From: Ruminococcaceae bacterium UBA7147 | Lineage (GTDB): Bacteria > Bacillota > Clostridia > Oscillospirales > Acutalibacteraceae | Length of the DNA stretch: 6,506 nucleotides | NCBI GenBank assembly: GCA_002491825.1 | Contig: DKWR01000054.1 | Location: forward strand, 10,868 to 17,373 | Reading direction: 5' to 3' | Shown: piece by piece, positions 5,641-6,506 of the stretch | Numbering within the stretch: position 1 is the stretch's first letter | Layout of the letters: the number at the start of each line of letters is the position of its first letter | Notes under the pieces: generated by a model | Told to the model about the DNA's origin: nothing | The model's database searches: none | Seen by the model: only the letters and a program-made list of their open reading frames with translations | Translations under genes and position numbers: made by a program

Positions 5641-5764
5641 ACGTTGCCGATATATCAACCAACCCAAGGAAAACAACCTTATCCAAACAACACGCAACAT
5701 TACAAATTCGGAAATTTGCGTGTCGAGGCACTCGACCGACCATTAATTCCGCATTCCGAATTGA
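5641..5764 (+). repeat. Composite repeat C: 108-bp body plus GCATTCC heptads
   Basis: Body 5641-5748 matches copy A (37-145) and the inverse of copy B. Core GTCGAG-GCA-CTCGAC is at 5722-5736. ACACGC (5690-5695) can pair with GCGTGT (5718-5723), and AAATT with AATTT inside it. The heptads are short here, ttaattc, cgcattc, cgaattg (5743-5763), and lead straight into the mntP leader. The orientation is the same as in copy A, with the heptad end toward the gene. Confidence 0.85.
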
Positions 5765-5779
5765 ACTAAAATGTATCGG

Positions 5780-5812
5780 GCAACAGGTAGGTCTTTTTTC
5801 GTCCTCTGTTGC
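5780..5812 (+). promoter_or_regulatory. Leader hairpin upstream of mntP
   Basis: GCAACAG (5780-5786) pairs perfectly with CTGTTGC (5806-5812), extended by AGG/CCT across a 2-base bulge, around a U-rich loop. It ends 13 bases before the ribosome binding site. A possible -10 TAAAAT (5767-5772) would put the start of transcription at about the foot of the stem, but the -35 is poor. I do not see the conserved parts of the yybP-ykoY manganese riboswitch that often precedes mntP. It may be a simple mRNA stabiliser, a translational control stem or a protein site. Confidence 0.5.
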
Positions 5813-5837
5813 TTATTAATGCAATGGAGGGTTTTTT

Positions 5838-6401
5838 ATGGGAATTATTGAGCTGTTCATTCTCGCAATCGGACTTTCAATGGATGCCTTTGCCGTTTCA
5901 ATCTGCAAGGGCCTGTCGGTGAGAAGTCTAAAAGCACGTCACGGCGTAATCTGCGGACTGTACTTCGGCGGATTTCAGGCAGGTATGCCGCTTATCGGTT
6001 ACTTCCTCGGCAAGCAGTTTGAGTCGCTTATCACGAGCGTTGACCACTGGATTGCGTTTGTTCTGCTCGGACTTATCGGAGCAAATATGATTAAGGAGTC
6101 CTTCGGCAAGCCCGACGAGCTTAACGACTCGTTTGCGCCAAAGTCGATGATTCCGCTTGCAGTCGCCACAAGCATTGACGCACTTGCAGTAGGCGTTACG
6201 TTTGCCTGCCTTGATGTTGAGATTTTCTCGGCTGTCGGTTTAATCGGCGTTACAACGTTTGTATTTTCGGCTTTCGGAGTTAAAATCGGCAACGTGTTTG
6301 GAGTGAAGTTTAAATCCAAGGCAGAGCTTATCGGCGGAATTGTGCTTGTATTGATGGGCGTTAAGATTTTGCTTGAGCATTTAGGCGTTATTAATTTTTA
6401 G
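5838..6401 (+). CDS. mntP: MntP manganese efflux pump
   Basis: A 187-residue inner-membrane protein of the MntP (YebN, DUF204) family, which exports Mn2+ and protects against manganese excess. The two-fold internal repeat is visible. SMDAFAVS (residues 14-21) and SIDALAVG (112-119) each carry the conserved aspartate in a membrane helix (Asp16, Asp114), equivalent to the metal-binding aspartates of Escherichia coli MntP. Six hydrophobic segments and the length are normal, and the C-terminus is intact. ATG 5838 follows GGAGGG (5826-5831) at 6 nt. It is a single-gene unit: repeat C and a leader hairpin lie upstream, and an 83-bp repeat begins 23 bases after the stop, with no other terminator seen. 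Regulation may go through the leader. Mn2+ specificity is inferred from the family. Confidence 0.95.
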   Translation: MGIIELFILAIGLSMDAFAVSICKGLSVRSLKARHGVICGLYFGGFQAGMPLIGYFLGKQFESLITSVDHWIAFVLLGLIGANMIKESFGKPDELNDSFAPKSMIPLAVATSIDALAVGVTFACLDVEIFSAVGLIGVTTFVFSAFGVKIGNVFGVKFKSKAELIGGIVLVLMGVKILLEHLGVINF

Positions 6402-6423
6402 TATTTGATATTTTCATTTATAT

Positions 6424-6506
6424 CGTAGGGACACGGCGTGCCGTGTCCACACAAAAATTGTAATACAATTTTTGTGAATGGGACGTGTGGGAACCCGTCC
6501 CCTACG
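6424..6506. mobile_element. 83-bp REPIN-like element (alpha-spacer-beta), copy 2
   Basis: An alpha unit at 6424-6448 (CGTAG, then GGACACGGC/GCCGTGTCC), a spacer hairpin at 6451-6475 (acaaaaattgt-aat-acaatttttgt) and an inverted beta unit at 6480-6506, ending CTACG on the last base of the window. It is opposite in orientation to 4035-4117, with 6 differences in 83 bases. Two of the differences are a paired change in the spacer stem (C-G there, T-A here at 6461/6465). It lies just downstream of mntP and may act as its 3' stem-loop. Confidence 0.85.

Noticed and set aside
1..6506. CRISPR array
   Set aside because: The repeats are not regularly spaced direct repeats with unique spacers. They are inverted, modular and scattered between genes.

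Overview
The window looks like a chromosomal segment of a low-to-mid GC Firmicute, most likely a gut Clostridium-relative of the Oscillospiraceae/Ruminococcus type. The evidence is strong AGGAGG-type ribosome binding sites, the resemblance of the encoded proteins to clostridial families, and intergenic repeats that resemble ones I recall from such genomes. No ribosomal or phylogenetic marker is present, so this is inference. All six genes lie on the + strand and form four transcription units: an AGCS-family sodium/amino-acid symporter (189-1649, with a clear intrinsic terminator); a Crp/Fnr-type regulator followed by a patatin-like phospholipase (2178-2882, 2896-3759); an azlC-azlD branched-chain amino-acid exporter pair (4227-4955, 4948-5283); and a MntP manganese exporter (5838-6401). 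The genes are ordinary housekeeping or accessory functions with intact family motifs.

The unusual content is between the genes. Nearly every long intergenic space is filled with short repeats that share a modular design. (1) There are nine small units of the form (C/T)GTAG followed directly by a 20-22 nt hairpin. They come in three sequence types (alpha, beta, gamma), and several are paired head-to-head with a spacer between. This layout matches REP/REPIN elements moved by RAYT (Y1 HUH) transposases, although none is encoded here. (2) There is a body of about 108 bp with a conserved GTCGAG-nnn-CTCGAC palindrome, in three full copies and one partial copy. (3) Each body has a degenerate 7-bp tandem array at the same end. 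The heptamer differs from copy to copy, but the 7-bp period is kept, and that end always faces a gene boundary. (4) A 347-bp inverted-repeat element separates a good promoter from the crp-like gene.

Region by region: 1-188 repeat composite A and the symporter's ribosome binding site; 189-1649 symporter; 1650-2177 terminator, promoter and 347-bp element; 2178-3759 regulator-phospholipase operon; 3758-4226 repeat composite B (inverted), an alpha unit, an 83-bp alpha/beta element and the azl leader; 4227-5283 azlCD; 5284-5837 partial repeat D, a gamma/gamma element, repeat composite C and the mntP leader hairpin; 5838-6401 mntP; 6424-6506 a second 83-bp element. Several repeat copies differ by paired substitutions that keep the hairpins intact, so the folded form seems to matter for their movement or function.
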